Positions 25,603 through 35,476 are shown, numbered from the stretch's first letter. The stretch: DNA of 64,000 nt from Vibrio sp. S17_S38 (GCF_014694375.1 NZ_JAAUWW010000010.1:62001-126000); one strand, 5' to 3'. The notes: a model not told the origin generated them from the letters alone. Numbers and translations: made by a program.

Positions 25603-27279
25603 ATGGATCGCACTCAAACTCATTTATTGGCCACTTCAAATCGTACAGCTTCTCAACGGTCGTTACTTTCCGAACGTATTAATAAATTAGTTCAAGCCCT
25701 ATCTGATGGCGTTTATGAAAGAGAAGGGACGATCAAGTTATGTTTATTGGCGGCTTTATCGGGTGAAAGTGTTTTTTTACTTGGTCCTCCAGGGATTGCG
25801 AAAAGTTTAATCGCTAAACGTTTGATTCAGGCATTTGATAATAGTCGTTACTTTGAATATTTAATGACACGCTTTTCAACGCCGGAAGAGGTTTTTGGCC
25901 CGCTAAGTATTCAAGAATTAAAAGATAATGGTCGTTATGTTCGTTTAACTGACGGTTACTTACCAACTGCACAAGTGGTTTTTCTGGATGAAATTTGGAA
26001 AGCCGGCCCGGCTATTTTGAATACTTTATTGACCGTAGTGAATGAAAAAACGTTTAAAAATGGGAATGATGTAGAGCCGGTCCCGATGCGTTTATTAATC
26101 TCAGCATCTAATGAATTACCAGATGAAGATAGCGGATTAGAGGCGTTATATGATCGCATGTTGGTGCGAGTGTTTGTTAATCGAATCCAAAATAAACAAA
26201 ACTTTCGAGCCATGTTAACAGTTGGAACACAACAAGAAGCAGTGATCCCTGAAGGGTTAGCTATCAAAGATGAAGAATATCAGTTGTGGCTGCAAGAACT
26301 GGATCAGTTATCTCTCACTGATTCCATGTTTGAAAAATTATATCAATTAAAGTCGATGTTAGAGGAGAAGGAAAATGCGGCTGGTGATGCAGGCGATGAA
26401 ATGTATGTTTCTGATCGTAGGTGGAAAAAGGCCGTTAAATTATTAAAAGCTAGCGCCTATTTTAATGGTCGTGATGAGATTAATGCGCTCGATATGCTGC
26501 TTCTACAAGATTGCCTGTGGAATTCTCCTCAATCTCGTCTAGTGGTACGCGAGTGTGTGTCTACTTTTGCAACTCAATACGCTTATGATCAAGCATCCAT
26601 TCAGCAAGCGGTTAAGTTGCAACAAGCTAAAATGACGGAGCTTGATGATGAGATTATTAAACAATATGCCATGGTGTTATCGGCCGAAACAGAAGGAACA
26701 TTACGCCGTAAGAATATTTACCAATATGCGCTCTCTGGTGTTAAAAAATATAAAGTCGCCAGTACATCTGATTTAGTTAAGTTAGTACTGCTGCAGACTA
26801 ATATGTCGGTAAGTGAGAGCGACTCAGGTGATAGTCGCTGGGTGTATGTGCCTTATAAAGAATTAGAGCAAGTAATACGAGATGGAGGAGGAGATGCTTA
26901 TGGTTTTGTTAATAAGAAAACGACATTATGTCGCTTCTGCCTAGAAGTGGATCATAAGCAGCATTTGGTGATTAAAGATATTTCCAACCGTTCCATACCG
27001 ATTGCTCTGGTAACTGAGCAAGGATTTAAACAAGAGATATTAAATACTTGGCATGATGTCGCTGAACAAATGACAAAAGAATTAAAAGATATCAGTTTTA
27101 GTGTTCGTCAATCGCGTAGTGATTTCCATAGCTCGTTACCCCACAGCTTTTTAGACCAAGATCTTCCATTAATGATTGAATCGAGTTTACAAGACTTGAA
27201 TACTTTAATTGAATCGGTACTGGAGCTTAGCGATCTCGCATTAAGTAAAGTGACGCGTTTGAATGAATCATTTGAATGA
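25603..27279 (+). CDS. ravA: MoxR-family AAA+ ATPase RavA
   Basis: About 558 residues from ATG 25603, preceded by AAAAGGAAAGC; an ATG at 25582 adds seven unlikely residues. The MoxR AAA+ module covers about 25-330: Walker A G-P-P-G-I-A-K-S, Walker B V-V-F-L-D-E-I-W, S-A-S-N-E-L-P sensor and D-R-M-L-V-R. The C-terminal discontinuous region includes an LARA-like domain, which in E. coli binds lysine decarboxylase. S-T-P-E-E-V-F-G-P-L-S-I-Q matches E. coli RavA closely. ViaA follows 40 bases downstream, the conserved partnership linked to respiratory complexes and aminoglycoside sensitivity in E. coli. Confidence 0.93.
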   Translation: MDRTQTHLLATSNRTASQRSLLSERINKLVQALSDGVYEREGTIKLCLLAALSGESVFLLGPPGIAKSLIAKRLIQAFDNSRYFEYLMTRFSTPEEVFGPLSIQELKDNGRYVRLTDGYLPTAQVVFLDEIWKAGPAILNTLLTVVNEKTFKNGNDVEPVPMRLLISASNELPDEDSGLEALYDRMLVRVFVNRIQNKQNFRAMLTVGTQQEAVIPEGLAIKDEEYQLWLQELDQLSLTDSMFEKLYQLKSMLEEKENAAGDAGDEMYVSDRRWKKAVKLLKASAYFNGRDEINALDMLLLQDCLWNSPQSRLVVRECVSTFATQYAYDQASIQQAVKLQQAKMTELDDEIIKQYAMVLSAETEGTLRRKNIYQYALSGVKKYKVASTSDLVKLVLLQTNMSVSESDSGDSRWVYVPYKELEQVIRDGGGDAYGFVNKKTTLCRFCLEVDHKQHLVIKDISNRSIPIALVTEQGFKQEILNTWHDVAEQMTKELKDISFSVRQSRSDFHSSLPHSFLDQDLPLMIESSLQDLNTLIESVLELSDLALSKVTRLNESFE

Positions 27280-27319
27280 CGATATTTAAGCAAAAATCAA
27301 AGGGAAGCAGGTATAGACG

Positions 27320-28771
27320 ATGTTAGGAATTGATGCTCTTGATATTGCTGTTATTTTAGCGGATGCCGAAGTCATCGAGGCTGCTTTTCATGATTTAATG
27401 GCGCGTTCACAGCTAGTTCCTCTTATGGAAGAAAATAAAAATGTCGCAAAATTGGTAAGAAATCAACTCGATAAATGGAAAAGGAAAGTCACTCAAACGG
27501 TTACAAATGTTGCACCATCACCTGATTTGCAAACAGAATTGGCGCTATACCAACAAGTGATTCATTGGCAGGAAGATGAATTTTTAGAACGTTCAGATGA
27601 TTTATTGAGACAGTTAAAATCAATCTCACCATTTTATCCCAAAGCATATCGTTTGCTGTCTGAATCCGACTCTAAATTAAATCCTATGCTGCCGCACTAT
27701 TTCTGCCATCAATGGTATCAAAATATTCTTGAAGCGGTAAAGAAGGTGCAGCAAGATGCTTTAGAAGACGAGAAGGCGGATCAGCTAGAAGATTTATACC
27801 AGCGTATAGATACCTTAAAAAATATGGATAAAGTCGATCCTGATATAAATAATGGTGCTATTACGGGGCGTTTATGGGATATGTCTTCAGCCACTCTTTC
27901 TAAATCGGATTGGTCGGTAATGAAAGAGCAGGCCGATTTTTTGAAGAAGCACCCTAAGCTACAAGATATTGCGGAGAGTTTAGGCCGAATGGCGAAAGAT
28001 GATATCGATCCTGAACAACCCAAACATTATGCTCAAGGGATCCAATATCAAGATGAAGTTTCAGAACAAGCTACCGATGATATTGTCGGTATTCATGAAA
28101 GTGATGATCTCAATAAACTCCTACCGAATGAAACGCTATTTTTAGCTTATCCCGAACTTGAAGTTGTATTCTATAAACATCTCATTGATAAACGATTAAT
28201 GAATTATAAAATGCAAGGTAAAGTGCGCAAGGTTAGAAAAGTACAAGCTCAAGAACCTATACCAAGTACAGCTGAAGATGATACCGGACCATTTATTATT
28301 TGTGTGGATGCATCGGGTTCTATGAGAGGCTTTCCTGAGCAGTGCGTGAAGGCGATTGCGTTTGCTTTAATGCAAATAGCTCTGGCTGAAGAGCGCGATT
28401 GCTTTGTAGTCTTATTTTCAACGGATTATGTTACCTATGAATTGACCAGACCTGATGGCTTGAGAGAAGCGAGTGATTTTTTATCTTATACTTTTCATGG
28501 TGGTACAGATTTAGCTCCCGCGATTACTGCGGCTCTAGCTCAAATGGAGAGCGATAAATATACCAATGCTGACTTGGTGGTTTTGTCCGATTTTATTGCC
28601 CCAAAACAGTCGAAAGATATGACCGCTCATGTAGATAAACTTAAATTAAATAAAAATCGCTTTCATGCTATTAGTTTGTCTAAATATGCAAATCCAGAGT
28701 TAATGAATATTTTTGACCATCATTGGGCTTATGTTCCAACGGTAGGGCAGCGCTTTGTGAAACAAAAGTAG
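27320..28771 (+). CDS. viaA: VWA-domain protein ViaA, partner of RavA
   Basis: A 483-residue protein with a helical N-terminal region and a C-terminal von Willebrand A domain (about 320-480). The MIDAS motif is D-A-S-G-S-M-R-G with the downstream G-G-T-D-L-A and L-S-D-F. Layout and length match E. coli ViaA, which stimulates RavA ATPase activity. It is the second gene of the ravA operon. Confidence 0.93.
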   Translation: MLGIDALDIAVILADAEVIEAAFHDLMARSQLVPLMEENKNVAKLVRNQLDKWKRKVTQTVTNVAPSPDLQTELALYQQVIHWQEDEFLERSDDLLRQLKSISPFYPKAYRLLSESDSKLNPMLPHYFCHQWYQNILEAVKKVQQDALEDEKADQLEDLYQRIDTLKNMDKVDPDINNGAITGRLWDMSSATLSKSDWSVMKEQADFLKKHPKLQDIAESLGRMAKDDIDPEQPKHYAQGIQYQDEVSEQATDDIVGIHESDDLNKLLPNETLFLAYPELEVVFYKHLIDKRLMNYKMQGKVRKVRKVQAQEPIPSTAEDDTGPFIICVDASGSMRGFPEQCVKAIAFALMQIALAEERDCFVVLFSTDYVTYELTRPDGLREASDFLSYTFHGGTDLAPAITAALAQMESDKYTNADLVVLSDFIAPKQSKDMTAHVDKLKLNKNRFHAISLSKYANPELMNIFDHHWAYVPTVGQRFVKQK

Positions 28772-28875
28772 GTATTAACTTCGTATTACTTGCTGCTTTT
28801 ACCGTCGCTTTGTTTGTAATACCACCGCTTGAGTATGCTTTTTAATCGGTTGAATCAAAAAAACAAAATTTATTG

Positions 28876-28903
28876 TTGACTCATTTTGTCAGTCGAGTAA
28901 AGT
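28876..28903 (+). promoter_or_regulatory. Possible sigma-70 promoter for tRNA-Leu
   Basis: A TTGACT -35 at 28876 and TAAAGT -10 at 28898 are spaced by 16 bases, followed by a C-rich start region. It would give a leader of about 120 bases before the tRNA, which is long, so this is tentative. Confidence 0.4.
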
Positions 28904-29031
28904 ACACCTCGTTCCCACAGAAGAGATTACTAAGCATCTACTGTGAGATAAAAATTTAAATGGTATTGCAATAGCGATATCAAGATGGTGTCTTAACTTT
29001 TCAGTTAGGCGCATCGCAATAAGAATTGCGT

Positions 29032-29118
29032 GCCCTGGTGGTGGAATTGGTAGACACAAGGGATTTAAAATCCCTCGGCGTTCGCGCTGTGCCGGTTCAA
29101 GTCCGGCCCGGGGCACCA
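29032..29118 (+). tRNA. tRNA-Leu (anticodon UAA)
   Basis: An 87-base class II tRNA. The acceptor stem pairs 29032-29038 with the bases just before the encoded CCA end at 29116-29118. The anticodon arm carries TAA flanked by GGATT and AATCC-type arms, a long variable arm follows, and the T loop has GGTTCAAGTCC. The CCA is encoded, as in gammaproteobacteria. Confidence 0.96.
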
Positions 29119-29127
29119 TCTATAACG

Positions 29128-29156
29128 AAGGCTTACCATTTATGGTGAGCCTTTTT
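29128..29156 (+). terminator. Terminator after tRNA-Leu
   Basis: An 11-bp stem with a four-base loop (29128-29138 with 29143-29153) is followed by T residues, nine bases after the tRNA. Confidence 0.88.
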
Positions 29157-29517
29157 TATTGCCAAAAAATTATCATATTATGACTTCAATTGCTCTAACC
29201 TCTAACCCAGTCTTTAGTGTATATGATTTATTTTCTTATGTTATTTGTTAGATATTGCATAGTTAATACTGGAAAAATGCATATCTACACTATAATAAAA
29301 TCAATACTTTGTTTGACTAACATCAATTTATGTCACTAGTGTGTCAAAATGTTAAATTAATAAAATTATTTAACCTATTGTTTTTTAATTATTTTATTGG
29401 TTTCGAATACACTTGTACGCTCGAAAGTGTTTGCACAGTTTTGTGAAGTGATTCAAAATTATAGGTAATTTAACAACTGGTAAGAGTTGTGATAGATAAA
29501 AAGGGCAAAGACTCATT
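29157..29517. other. AT-rich intergenic region before maoC-like gene
   Basis: About 360 very AT-rich bases between the tRNA terminator and the MaoC gene. There is no ORF with coding character. A TTGCAC at about 29432 could be a -35 element. I saw no integrase remnant or duplicated tRNA end. Confidence 0.5.
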
Positions 29518-30201
29518 ATGAAAGTCGTTGATATTATAAAACACAAAACAGATTCGCTAGCGAAGCATCAGTTTGATTTAAAAGAATTGATGTCACCAGT
29601 ATTAAGAGCTTACTGGACTGATTTTATTAATAGAGCGAATTCTCAACAAATTTTCCCTTGGCTTAAAGAGCACCAGAAACCTGCGATTAATGAAGAAATC
29701 GCTCCTGTTGCTGTACCTGAAATTGATCTTTCTGAAGATGCTGAAGCTCTTTATATAGAGCTAAGTGCAAAAGTTGGCCAAGAGCTTCATGTGGGAGATT
29801 GGTTGTCGGTTGATCAAGATCGTATTAATGCATTTGGTCAAGTGACGGAAGATATGCAATGGATTCATACTGACGCAGATCGTGCATCAGAAGAGTCACC
29901 TTTTAAAACCACCATTGCACATGGCTTTTTAACGTTATCATTATTGTCTCGCTTGACCGATAGTGTCGATGAGAAAAACCCTCCATTTCCTACTGCGAAA
30001 ATGACAGTTAATGTAGGGTTAAATGAAGTGCGTTTTCCATATCCAGTCAAGGCGGGAAATAAAGTTCGTGCTCGCAGTAAACTATTAAAGGTGACAGCGA
30101 TTAAACGTGGCTTAGAGATTGAGCGTGAAGTTAAAGTCGAGATTGATGGCATTCGTCGCCCAGGCTGCGTAGTTGTTTCAGTGGTTCGCTTATATTTTTA
30201 A
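29518..30201 (+). CDS. MaoC-like (R)-specific enoyl-CoA hydratase
   Basis: A 227-residue protein with a hot-dog MaoC domain in the C-terminal half (about 85-220). The hydratase signature D-x4-H is seen in D-M-Q-W-I-H-T-D with downstream T-I-A-H-G-F-L-T-L-S. The N-terminal 70 residues are helical and resemble the phasin-like or linker part of related Vibrio proteins. The enzyme would hydrate enoyl-CoA; a role in fatty-acid or PHA metabolism is inference. A terminator follows at 30226. Confidence 0.85.
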   Translation: MKVVDIIKHKTDSLAKHQFDLKELMSPVLRAYWTDFINRANSQQIFPWLKEHQKPAINEEIAPVAVPEIDLSEDAEALYIELSAKVGQELHVGDWLSVDQDRINAFGQVTEDMQWIHTDADRASEESPFKTTIAHGFLTLSLLSRLTDSVDEKNPPFPTAKMTVNVGLNEVRFPYPVKAGNKVRARSKLLKVTAIKRGLEIEREVKVEIDGIRRPGCVVVSVVRLYF

Positions 30202-30225
30202 ACTGCAATAACATACTATTTTAAT

Positions 30226-30252
30226 AGCGCTGATTAATCTCAGCGCTTTTTT
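30226..30252 (+). terminator. Terminator after maoC-like gene
   Basis: An 8-bp stem (30226-30233 with 30240-30247) is followed directly by a T run. Confidence 0.85.
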
Positions 30253-30286
30253 ATTTTTATCCTAACCAAGAAATACGAGGTTACCG

Positions 30287-30565
30287 ATGGCAAGAACGGC
30301 TGCAGCACTACATATTTTGGTTAAGCATGAGTCTCAAGCACAAGATATCTTAGCCCAACTTAAAAAAGGCGCTAAATTTCAAGTCTTGGCAAAAAAATAT
30401 TCAACCTGCCCATCAGGAAAAAAAGGTGGTGATCTTGGAGAATTTCAAAAAGGTGCAATGGTACCTGCTTTCGATAAAGCCTGTTTTTCTGGTGAGATTC
30501 TGACGCCACAATTAGTCAAAACAAAGTTTGGATGGCATGTCGTCAAGGTACTTTATAGAACATAA
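30287..30565 (+). CDS. ppiC: Parvulin-type peptidyl-prolyl isomerase PpiC
   Basis: A 92-residue single-domain parvulin. H-I-L-V-K near residue 9, the [16 protein letters not shown] segment and the final [10 protein letters not shown] are the family pattern. There is no signal peptide, so it is cytoplasmic as in E. coli PpiC. Length matches the E. coli protein (about 93). Confidence 0.95.
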   Translation: MARTAAALHILVKHESQAQDILAQLKKGAKFQVLAKKYSTCPSGKKGGDLGEFQKGAMVPAFDKACFSGEILTPQLVKTKFGWHVVKVLYRT

Positions 30566-30589
30566 ATACTTTTCAGTTAAAATATAATG

Positions 30590-30634
30590 GGCTCATATTA
30601 TTAAATTGACTTCAGTTTAATAATTGAGCCTTTT
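30590..30634. terminator. Hairpin between ppiC and the lipase gene
   Basis: GGCTCA at 30590-30595 pairs with 30625-30630, continued by an inner AT stem, with T residues to 30634. It serves ppiC and possibly the convergent lipase gene. Confidence 0.75.
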
Positions 30635-30643
30635 CTATTTCGG

Positions 30644-31435
30644 TTATCGATCGTCAAAGAAATCTTTGTTACGAATATATTTACTCATTAAATGATAAGA
30701 AAATGGTCGAAAAACCCAACTGAATAGTGACAATACGAAACGAATTAAGGTAGAGGTGTTTTCATGGATTTTTCCATTATATAACCATAGCATTCGCCCT
30801 GTATGCCAATAAAGAAAAGGCAAAGGCGGAAGAAAAGTGACAATATCGATATCACAACAAATTCGAAATGTTTTTTTCGGTAGAAGATAACGTTGCCTAA
30901 AAGACCAACCACCGACTGCTGGTTGCCCAAAAGTGACGACACGCTTGATACTATTTGGGTATTTATGCTCAAAATAATCTGCAAGAACCAAGCTAATAGC
31001 CCCTCCAGATGAATGTCCCGTAACGGTGATCTTTTTATCATTAATTATATGAGGTATTAATATTGCTTCTAAGCGTTCAATAACATTACTACCGAGTTTA
31101 TCTAATCTATGAGCTGGTGTACTTTCTTGGTGAAGCAAATAATAAAAGCCAGCGTGAATTGAATATTTTAAACCTAGCGTTTTTGTACATGAGCGCTGCC
31201 AGCATGCAAAGTTAATAAGCCAATCTGAAAAACTATGCGAGCCTTTAATCACCACGATCACCTCACTATGGTCATCATGCCACAGTATTCGCATAAGAGT
31301 GCGTCCCTTTGCATTTTTTACAATACGCTGCCCACTAGGCGAAAAACCATAATTGGTGTGTTTAAACACTCTGAGATATGCAAGGCGGCAAAGTACGGCA
31401 TAACGTTCATATTGATAGCGCTTTAAAGTTTTCAA
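30644..31435 (-). CDS. Class 3 lipase family protein
   Basis: A 263-residue alpha/beta hydrolase. The nucleophile elbow is G-H-S-S-G (in T-V-T-G-H-S-S-G-G-A) at about residues 138-142. T-F-G-Q-P-A-V-G-G downstream and D-I-D-I-V-T-F-L-P carry the likely acid, with a later histidine. I see no signal peptide, so secretion is unclear. It is convergent with ppiC and followed upstream by msrQ on the same strand, about 86 bases apart. Confidence 0.82.
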   Translation of the reverse strand: MKTLKRYQYERYAVLCRLAYLRVFKHTNYGFSPSGQRIVKNAKGRTLMRILWHDDHSEVIVVIKGSHSFSDWLINFACWQRSCTKTLGLKYSIHAGFYYLLHQESTPAHRLDKLGSNVIERLEAILIPHIINDKKITVTGHSSGGAISLVLADYFEHKYPNSIKRVVTFGQPAVGGWSFRQRYLLPKKTFRICCDIDIVTFLPPLPFLYWHTGRMLWLYNGKIHENTSTLIRFVLSLFSWVFRPFSYHLMSKYIRNKDFFDDR

Positions 31436-31521
31436 ATATTATACAAAGCAAATCGAGTTATATTGAAATAATGGCATGGTGTAATGACATTTTCGTTACG
31501 TAGTGATAACGAAGACCGATA

Positions 31522-32133
31522 TTACTTAGCAGTTTTTATATTTAACCAGCGTTTAATTTTTTGTCGGCGCAGGGACAGTAAAATAAAGCTAATTATCAAA
31601 TAAATAATTGGCTCAACAACGCCAGACTTAACAGACCAGTAGTAATGAATCGGAGCAAGAATCGCGGCAATATAAACCCAGTTATGCAACTGTTGCCACT
31701 TCTTCCCGAGTTTTCTTTGCATTGATTGTGTTGACGTCAAAGTGAGTAAAAATAGAATTATCCATACTAGTGCCCCGACAACAAGGTAGGGGCGTTTGAT
31801 TATTTCGCTACCTAATAACTGCCATTCTAGCGCTAAATCTAACCATGCGAAGCTGCTTAAATGTAGAAATGCCCATGCAAAACTATAAACGCCAAGCAAG
31901 CGACGCACTCTTACTAATGCACCTAATTTGAGCTTTTGTACTATTGGTGTGACAAGTAGAGTGATAAGTAAGCTATTAATTGCGGCTTTACCTGTAAAGT
32001 GGATGATTGGCTCGACCGGATCGGCGCCTAAATATCCATTAGTCACAGCAAAAAATAGCCATACAAATGCAAAAATATGCCCAAGGTGTATGACAATTTT
32101 GATCAATATCGTATGTTTGGGAGTTAATGTCAT
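31522..32133 (-). CDS. msrQ: MsrQ haem-binding membrane subunit of methionine sulfoxide reductase
   Basis: A 203-residue protein with about six hydrophobic segments and conserved histidines (H-L-G-H near 18, H-F-T-G near 45, F-L-H-L-S-S near 90, L-H-N-W-V-Y near 145, H-Y-Y-W near 158) as in the YedZ/ferric reductase-like family. It passes electrons from the quinone pool to MsrP for repair of oxidised methionine in the periplasm. It begins 13 bases after the msrP stop, in one operon. Confidence 0.93.
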   Translation of the reverse strand: MTLTPKHTILIKIVIHLGHIFAFVWLFFAVTNGYLGADPVEPIIHFTGKAAINSLLITLLVTPIVQKLKLGALVRVRRLLGVYSFAWAFLHLSSFAWLDLALEWQLLGSEIIKRPYLVVGALVWIILFLLTLTSTQSMQRKLGKKWQQLHNWVYIAAILAPIHYYWSVKSGVVEPIIYLIISFILLSLRRQKIKRWLNIKTAK

Positions 32134-32146
32134 ACGTACCTTCTGT

Positions 32147-33166
32147 TTAATAGTTTTTCTTTAAATCTAGATTTTTATAAAGTGAAGCGACTTGTTCACC
32201 ATAACCGTTAAACATCAAGGTATCTTGTCGACGTGAACTGAATAAACTCCCCTCACCGATAAAGCGCTCACTTGCTTGGCTCCATCTTGGATGGTCAACA
32301 TTTGGGTTCACATTGGCGTAAAAACCATATTCATTTGAAGCCAATAAATTCCATGTTGTAGGCGGGCGTTGCTCTAATAGATGTATTTTAACAATTGATT
32401 TAATGCCTTTAAAACCATATTTCCATGGAACTATCAAGCGTAGTGGGGCTCCATTTTGTGGCGCTAACGTTTTTCCATATAAACCAACTGTCATCAATGC
32501 CAAAGGGTTCATCGCTTCTTCTATCGTGAGGCCTTCTACATAAGGGTAATCAATACCACCACCAACAGAGTATGACTTTTGTCCTGGCATGCGCTCTGGA
32601 TCGTAAAGCGTTTCAAATGCGACATATTTAGCCTTGCTCGTTGGTTGGACGAGCTTAAGGAGGCTGGCTAGAGTAAATCCAAGCCATGGCACATTCATTG
32701 ACCACGCTTCAACACATCGATGACGATAGATCCGCTCTTCAATGGACATATTTTTCATAATATCGTCAATATCCAGAGTAACTGGTTTTGAGACTTCACC
32801 AGTAATTTCTATTGTCCAGGGACGAGTTTTAAATCCTTTTGATAGTTCAGCAGGTTGGCCTTTACTTGAACCAAACTCATAAAAATTATTGTAGGTTAGC
32901 ACTTTTGATTCCGGCGTTAATTCCAAGCCTTGAGTCGATAAAGGAGAGGCAGTACCTTTAAGTGGTTGGCGAGGATCCACATCAGGAGCTGAGTCTTTCT
33001 TTGCTGAAAAAACATCAAACAACCCAGCTTGTGCATTAGAAGCAAGCGGTGTTATGGCAGCAGCAAGGCCAAGCTTCTTCACAATATCTCGTCGTTGTTT
33101 ATAGATTGTTTCTGGTGTTGATTGGTTTTCTTTGAGTTGCCACGAAAGAACATTTTTTATTAACAT
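32147..33166 (-). CDS. msrP: MsrP periplasmic molybdoenzyme, methionine sulfoxide reductase
   Basis: A 339-residue protein with a Tat signal (twin Arg in Y-K-Q-R-R-D-I-V-K, then a hydrophobic segment and A-N-A-Q-A-G cleavage region). The mature part is the sulfite-oxidase-like molybdopterin fold. The molybdenum ligand cysteine is in Y-R-H-R-C-V-E-A-W near 148, and the C-terminal [12 protein letters not shown] is conserved. It reduces protein methionine sulfoxide with MsrQ. It depends on the Moco made with MoeA (13293). Confidence 0.95.
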   Translation of the reverse strand: MLIKNVLSWQLKENQSTPETIYKQRRDIVKKLGLAAAITPLASNAQAGLFDVFSAKKDSAPDVDPRQPLKGTASPLSTQGLELTPESKVLTYNNFYEFGSSKGQPAELSKGFKTRPWTIEITGEVSKPVTLDIDDIMKNMSIEERIYRHRCVEAWSMNVPWLGFTLASLLKLVQPTSKAKYVAFETLYDPERMPGQKSYSVGGGIDYPYVEGLTIEEAMNPLALMTVGLYGKTLAPQNGAPLRLIVPWKYGFKGIKSIVKIHLLEQRPPTTWNLLASNEYGFYANVNPNVDHPRWSQASERFIGEGSLFSSRRQDTLMFNGYGEQVASLYKNLDLKKNY

Positions 33167-33374
33167 AACAAGTTCCTTTTTTCATAACGTTTTAATTACA
33201 TTGTTTTAGCAATACGAATCAAGTGATAGTTAAGACCAGTCAATTTAAGATTTTATTTCAACTGGTTGTGATTAATTTACATTTGAATACAAATGTTACA
33301 TTTATTAATAAGTGCTTTTGATATTCCAGCGCTATGATGAGAAGGTTTTAATAGATGAACAGCCGTGGTAGCCG

Positions 33375-33914
33375 ATGAAAAGTAATGTGAAAAGATATAA
33401 CAAAATTGCAAAAGTGAACCATTGGGTTGCAGCTTTGGTGATTATTGGTTTGTTTACTTCCGGCTTATGGATGGTGGACTTAGATTATTATAGTGCTTGG
33501 TATCAAGATGCTCCCCATTGGCATAAATCGATAGGTTTATTACTCTCTGCTTTAACTATGTTTAGAGTTATATGGAGGCTATTAACGGCATCACCCGCTA
33601 TTGACGGGACTCCGTTTGAAAAGATTGCCGCTAAAGTTGCTCATGGCTTAATGTACTTACTTATGTTTAGTATCTTCATTTCGGGCTATTTAATTTCAAC
33701 TTCTGATGGGAGAGGAATCGATATTTTTGATTGGTTTACTGTGCCATCTCTTGGTGCATTGTTTGAAGACCAATCGGATATTTCTGGTTTGCTTCATTAT
33801 TATTTTGCTTGTGTGCTCATTGCGTTAGCTGCAGTACATGCTGTTGCTTCATTAAAACACCACTTTATTAATAAAGACGATACCCTACGAAAAATGACAG
33901 GAGTTATAAAATGA
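33375..33914 (+). CDS. cybB: Cytochrome b561
   Basis: A 179-residue protein with four membrane segments. Likely haem ligands are His16 in K-V-N-H-W, a second in W-H-K-S-I-G and later H-G-L-M-Y and H-A-V-A. It is predicted to move electrons between quinol and a periplasmic partner. The next gene, yceI, overlaps its stop by 4 bases (ATGA), a tight translational pairing common for b561 and YceI genes. It is divergent from msrP. Confidence 0.9.
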   Translation: MKSNVKRYNKIAKVNHWVAALVIIGLFTSGLWMVDLDYYSAWYQDAPHWHKSIGLLLSALTMFRVIWRLLTASPAIDGTPFEKIAAKVAHGLMYLLMFSIFISGYLISTSDGRGIDIFDWFTVPSLGALFEDQSDISGLLHYYFACVLIALAAVHAVASLKHHFINKDDTLRKMTGVIK

Positions 33915-34495
33915 TCAAAACAGGAATTAGAAAACATCTAACAGCGGTAGGCTTATGTGCCATCATGGTTGCGCCTATGAGTGCGATTGCTGCAGATTAT
34001 GCTATTGACACAAAAGGAGCCCATGCTTCGGTAAACTTCCGTGTTAGCCATTTAGGTTATAGCTTCACCCAAGGTCGTTTTAATACTTTTGATGGGACAT
34101 TTTCTTACGATCCGAGCAATGTTTCAGCGTCTACAGTGAATGTTGTCGTTGATACTAGCAGTATAGATTCTAATCAAGCCGATCGTGATAAACATATTCG
34201 TAGCGATGACTTCTTAGATGCGAGTAAATTCCCGAAAGCCACATTTACAAGTACAAAAGTAACAGATAAAGGCGATGGAAAATTAGCCGTTGATGGAACT
34301 TTGGATCTACATGGAAAGAAAATGCCAATAACAATTGATGCTGAGTTTATTGGCGGTGGTAATGACCCATGGGGTAAAGAGAGAGCTGGGTTTAAAGGCA
34401 CGACTCGTCTGGAATTAAAAGATTTTGGTATTAAAGTCATGGCGGGTGCTAGTTATGTTGATTTAGATCTTTATGTTGAAGGTATCAAGCAATAG
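33911..34495 (+). CDS. yceI: YceI-family periplasmic protein
   Basis: A 194-residue lipocalin-like protein with an N-terminal signal peptide ending near A-I-A-A and then the Y-A-I-D-T-K-G-A-H start. Typical YceI features are V-N-F-R-V-S-H-L-G-Y, F-D-G-T-F-S-Y-D, R-D-K-H-I-R-S-D-D-F-L-D and L-D-L-H-G-K. The family binds polyisoprenoid such as ubiquinone. Coupling to cytochrome b561 suggests a quinone-related role. Confidence 0.92.
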   Translation: MIKTGIRKHLTAVGLCAIMVAPMSAIAADYAIDTKGAHASVNFRVSHLGYSFTQGRFNTFDGTFSYDPSNVSASTVNVVVDTSSIDSNQADRDKHIRSDDFLDASKFPKATFTSTKVTDKGDGKLAVDGTLDLHGKKMPITIDAEFIGGGNDPWGKERAGFKGTTRLELKDFGIKVMAGASYVDLDLYVEGIKQ

Positions 34496-34548
34496 TTGGT
34501 ATCTAAATCGTAATTGATATCTAAAAAATCGTTGCTTATTTAATATTT

Positions 34549-34572
34549 AACTAAGCAACTAAGCAACTAAGC
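34549..34572. repeat. Tandem 8-base repeat, three copies
   Basis: Three perfect copies of AACTAAGC lie at 34549-34556, 34557-34564 and 34565-34572, in the spacer between yceI and nadE. Function unknown; possibly a slippage-prone microsatellite. Confidence 0.85.
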
Positions 34573-34599
34573 GGCAATTGAATTTTACCGCTGATTTAA

Positions 34600-34626
34600 A
34601 GGCTCCCTATGTGAATTTGGGAGCCT
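34600..34626. terminator. Terminator between yceI and nadE
   Basis: An 8-bp GC-rich stem (34600-34607 with 34619-34626) with T-rich right flank and A-rich left flank lies between convergent genes. Confidence 0.8.
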
Positions 34627-34639
34627 ATTTTATTCCCAA

Positions 34640-35476
34640 TTACTCATCATCATAAATAGTTGGAATCGGTTGGCGCTTATGTTGTGTCTTATTATAAATA
34701 CTCACTAAAAGATCAGATGCATCTTTGGATACTGGCTTACCTTCTAGAAAATCATCAATTTGATCATAAGTTAGGCCTAATGCTGCTTCATCTGCTTTTT
34801 GTGGATCGAGTTCTTCTAGATCCGCTGTTGGAACTTTCTTCACTAATAATTCTGGGGCTCCTAACTGCGCCGCAACTTGACGAACTTGTCGCTTATTTAA
34901 GCCAAATAGGGGAGCAAGATCGCATGCGCCATCCCCAAATTTGGTATAAAAACCAGTAATATTTTCGGCAGAGTGATCCGTTCCTAATACTAAGCCTCCT
35001 ACATAACCTGCAACTTCGTACTGGGCTATCATACGAGCCCGTGCTTTTACATTCCCTTTCACAAAATCTAATTTCTCAGCTTTGGTTGGAAGTAATCCAG
35101 TATGCTTAAGTGCTTGGTGTGTAGCGCTATTCATCCCATCGACACCGGCTTTGATATTAACCGAGATAGAATGTGTTGGTTGAATAAACGAGAGAGCTAA
35201 TTGCGCTTCTTCTTCATCTTTTTGCTCACCATAAGGGAGACGAACCGCAATAAATTGATAATCGTTTGTTGATAATTCTTGATTCAATTGATTGATCGCT
35301 AACTGAGCTAAACGACCACAAGTGGTGGAGTCAACGCCACCGCTAATCCCTAATATTAATGCTTTACAACCAGATGCTTGAAGACGATTTTTGATAAATG
35401 AAATCCGACGAGCGATTTCAAATTGTGCATCAATAGATGGTTGTACGCGCATTTCTTGGCGAATGTGTTGCTCCAT
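34640..35476 (-). CDS. nadE: NH3-dependent NAD+ synthetase
   Basis: A 278-residue amidation enzyme converting nicotinate adenine dinucleotide to NAD+. The PP-loop S-G-G-V-D-S-T-T is at about residues 45-52; [10 protein letters not shown] and [19 protein letters not shown] bind substrate. There is no glutaminase domain, so it uses ammonia, as E. coli NadE. It is divergent from a NadD-like gene, making a small NAD-synthesis pair. Confidence 0.95.
   Translation of the reverse strand: MEQHIRQEMRVQPSIDAQFEIARRISFIKNRLQASGCKALILGISGGVDSTTCGRLAQLAINQLNQELSTNDYQFIAVRLPYGEQKDEEEAQLALSFIQPTHSISVNIKAGVDGMNSATHQALKHTGLLPTKAEKLDFVKGNVKARARMIAQYEVAGYVGGLVLGTDHSAENITGFYTKFGDGACDLAPLFGLNKRQVRQVAAQLGAPELLVKKVPTADLEELDPQKADEAALGLTYDQIDDFLEGKPVSKDASDLLVSIYNKTQHKRQPIPTIYDDE

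Noticed and set aside
28889..29119. 76-residue minus-strand ORF reading through the tRNA-Leu
   Set aside because: It is the classic antisense translation of a tRNA-Leu gene (P-R-A-G-L-E-P-A-Q pattern), not a protein gene.
29475..29495. FadR-like operator upstream of the MaoC gene
   Set aside because: Only about half of the TGGT-N3-ACCA-type consensus positions match, so it is not reported as a feature.
29032..29517. tRNA-Leu 3' end as an integration site
   Set aside because: No integrase, no duplicated tRNA 3' end and no foreign genes follow; only an AT-rich spacer before a housekeeping gene.
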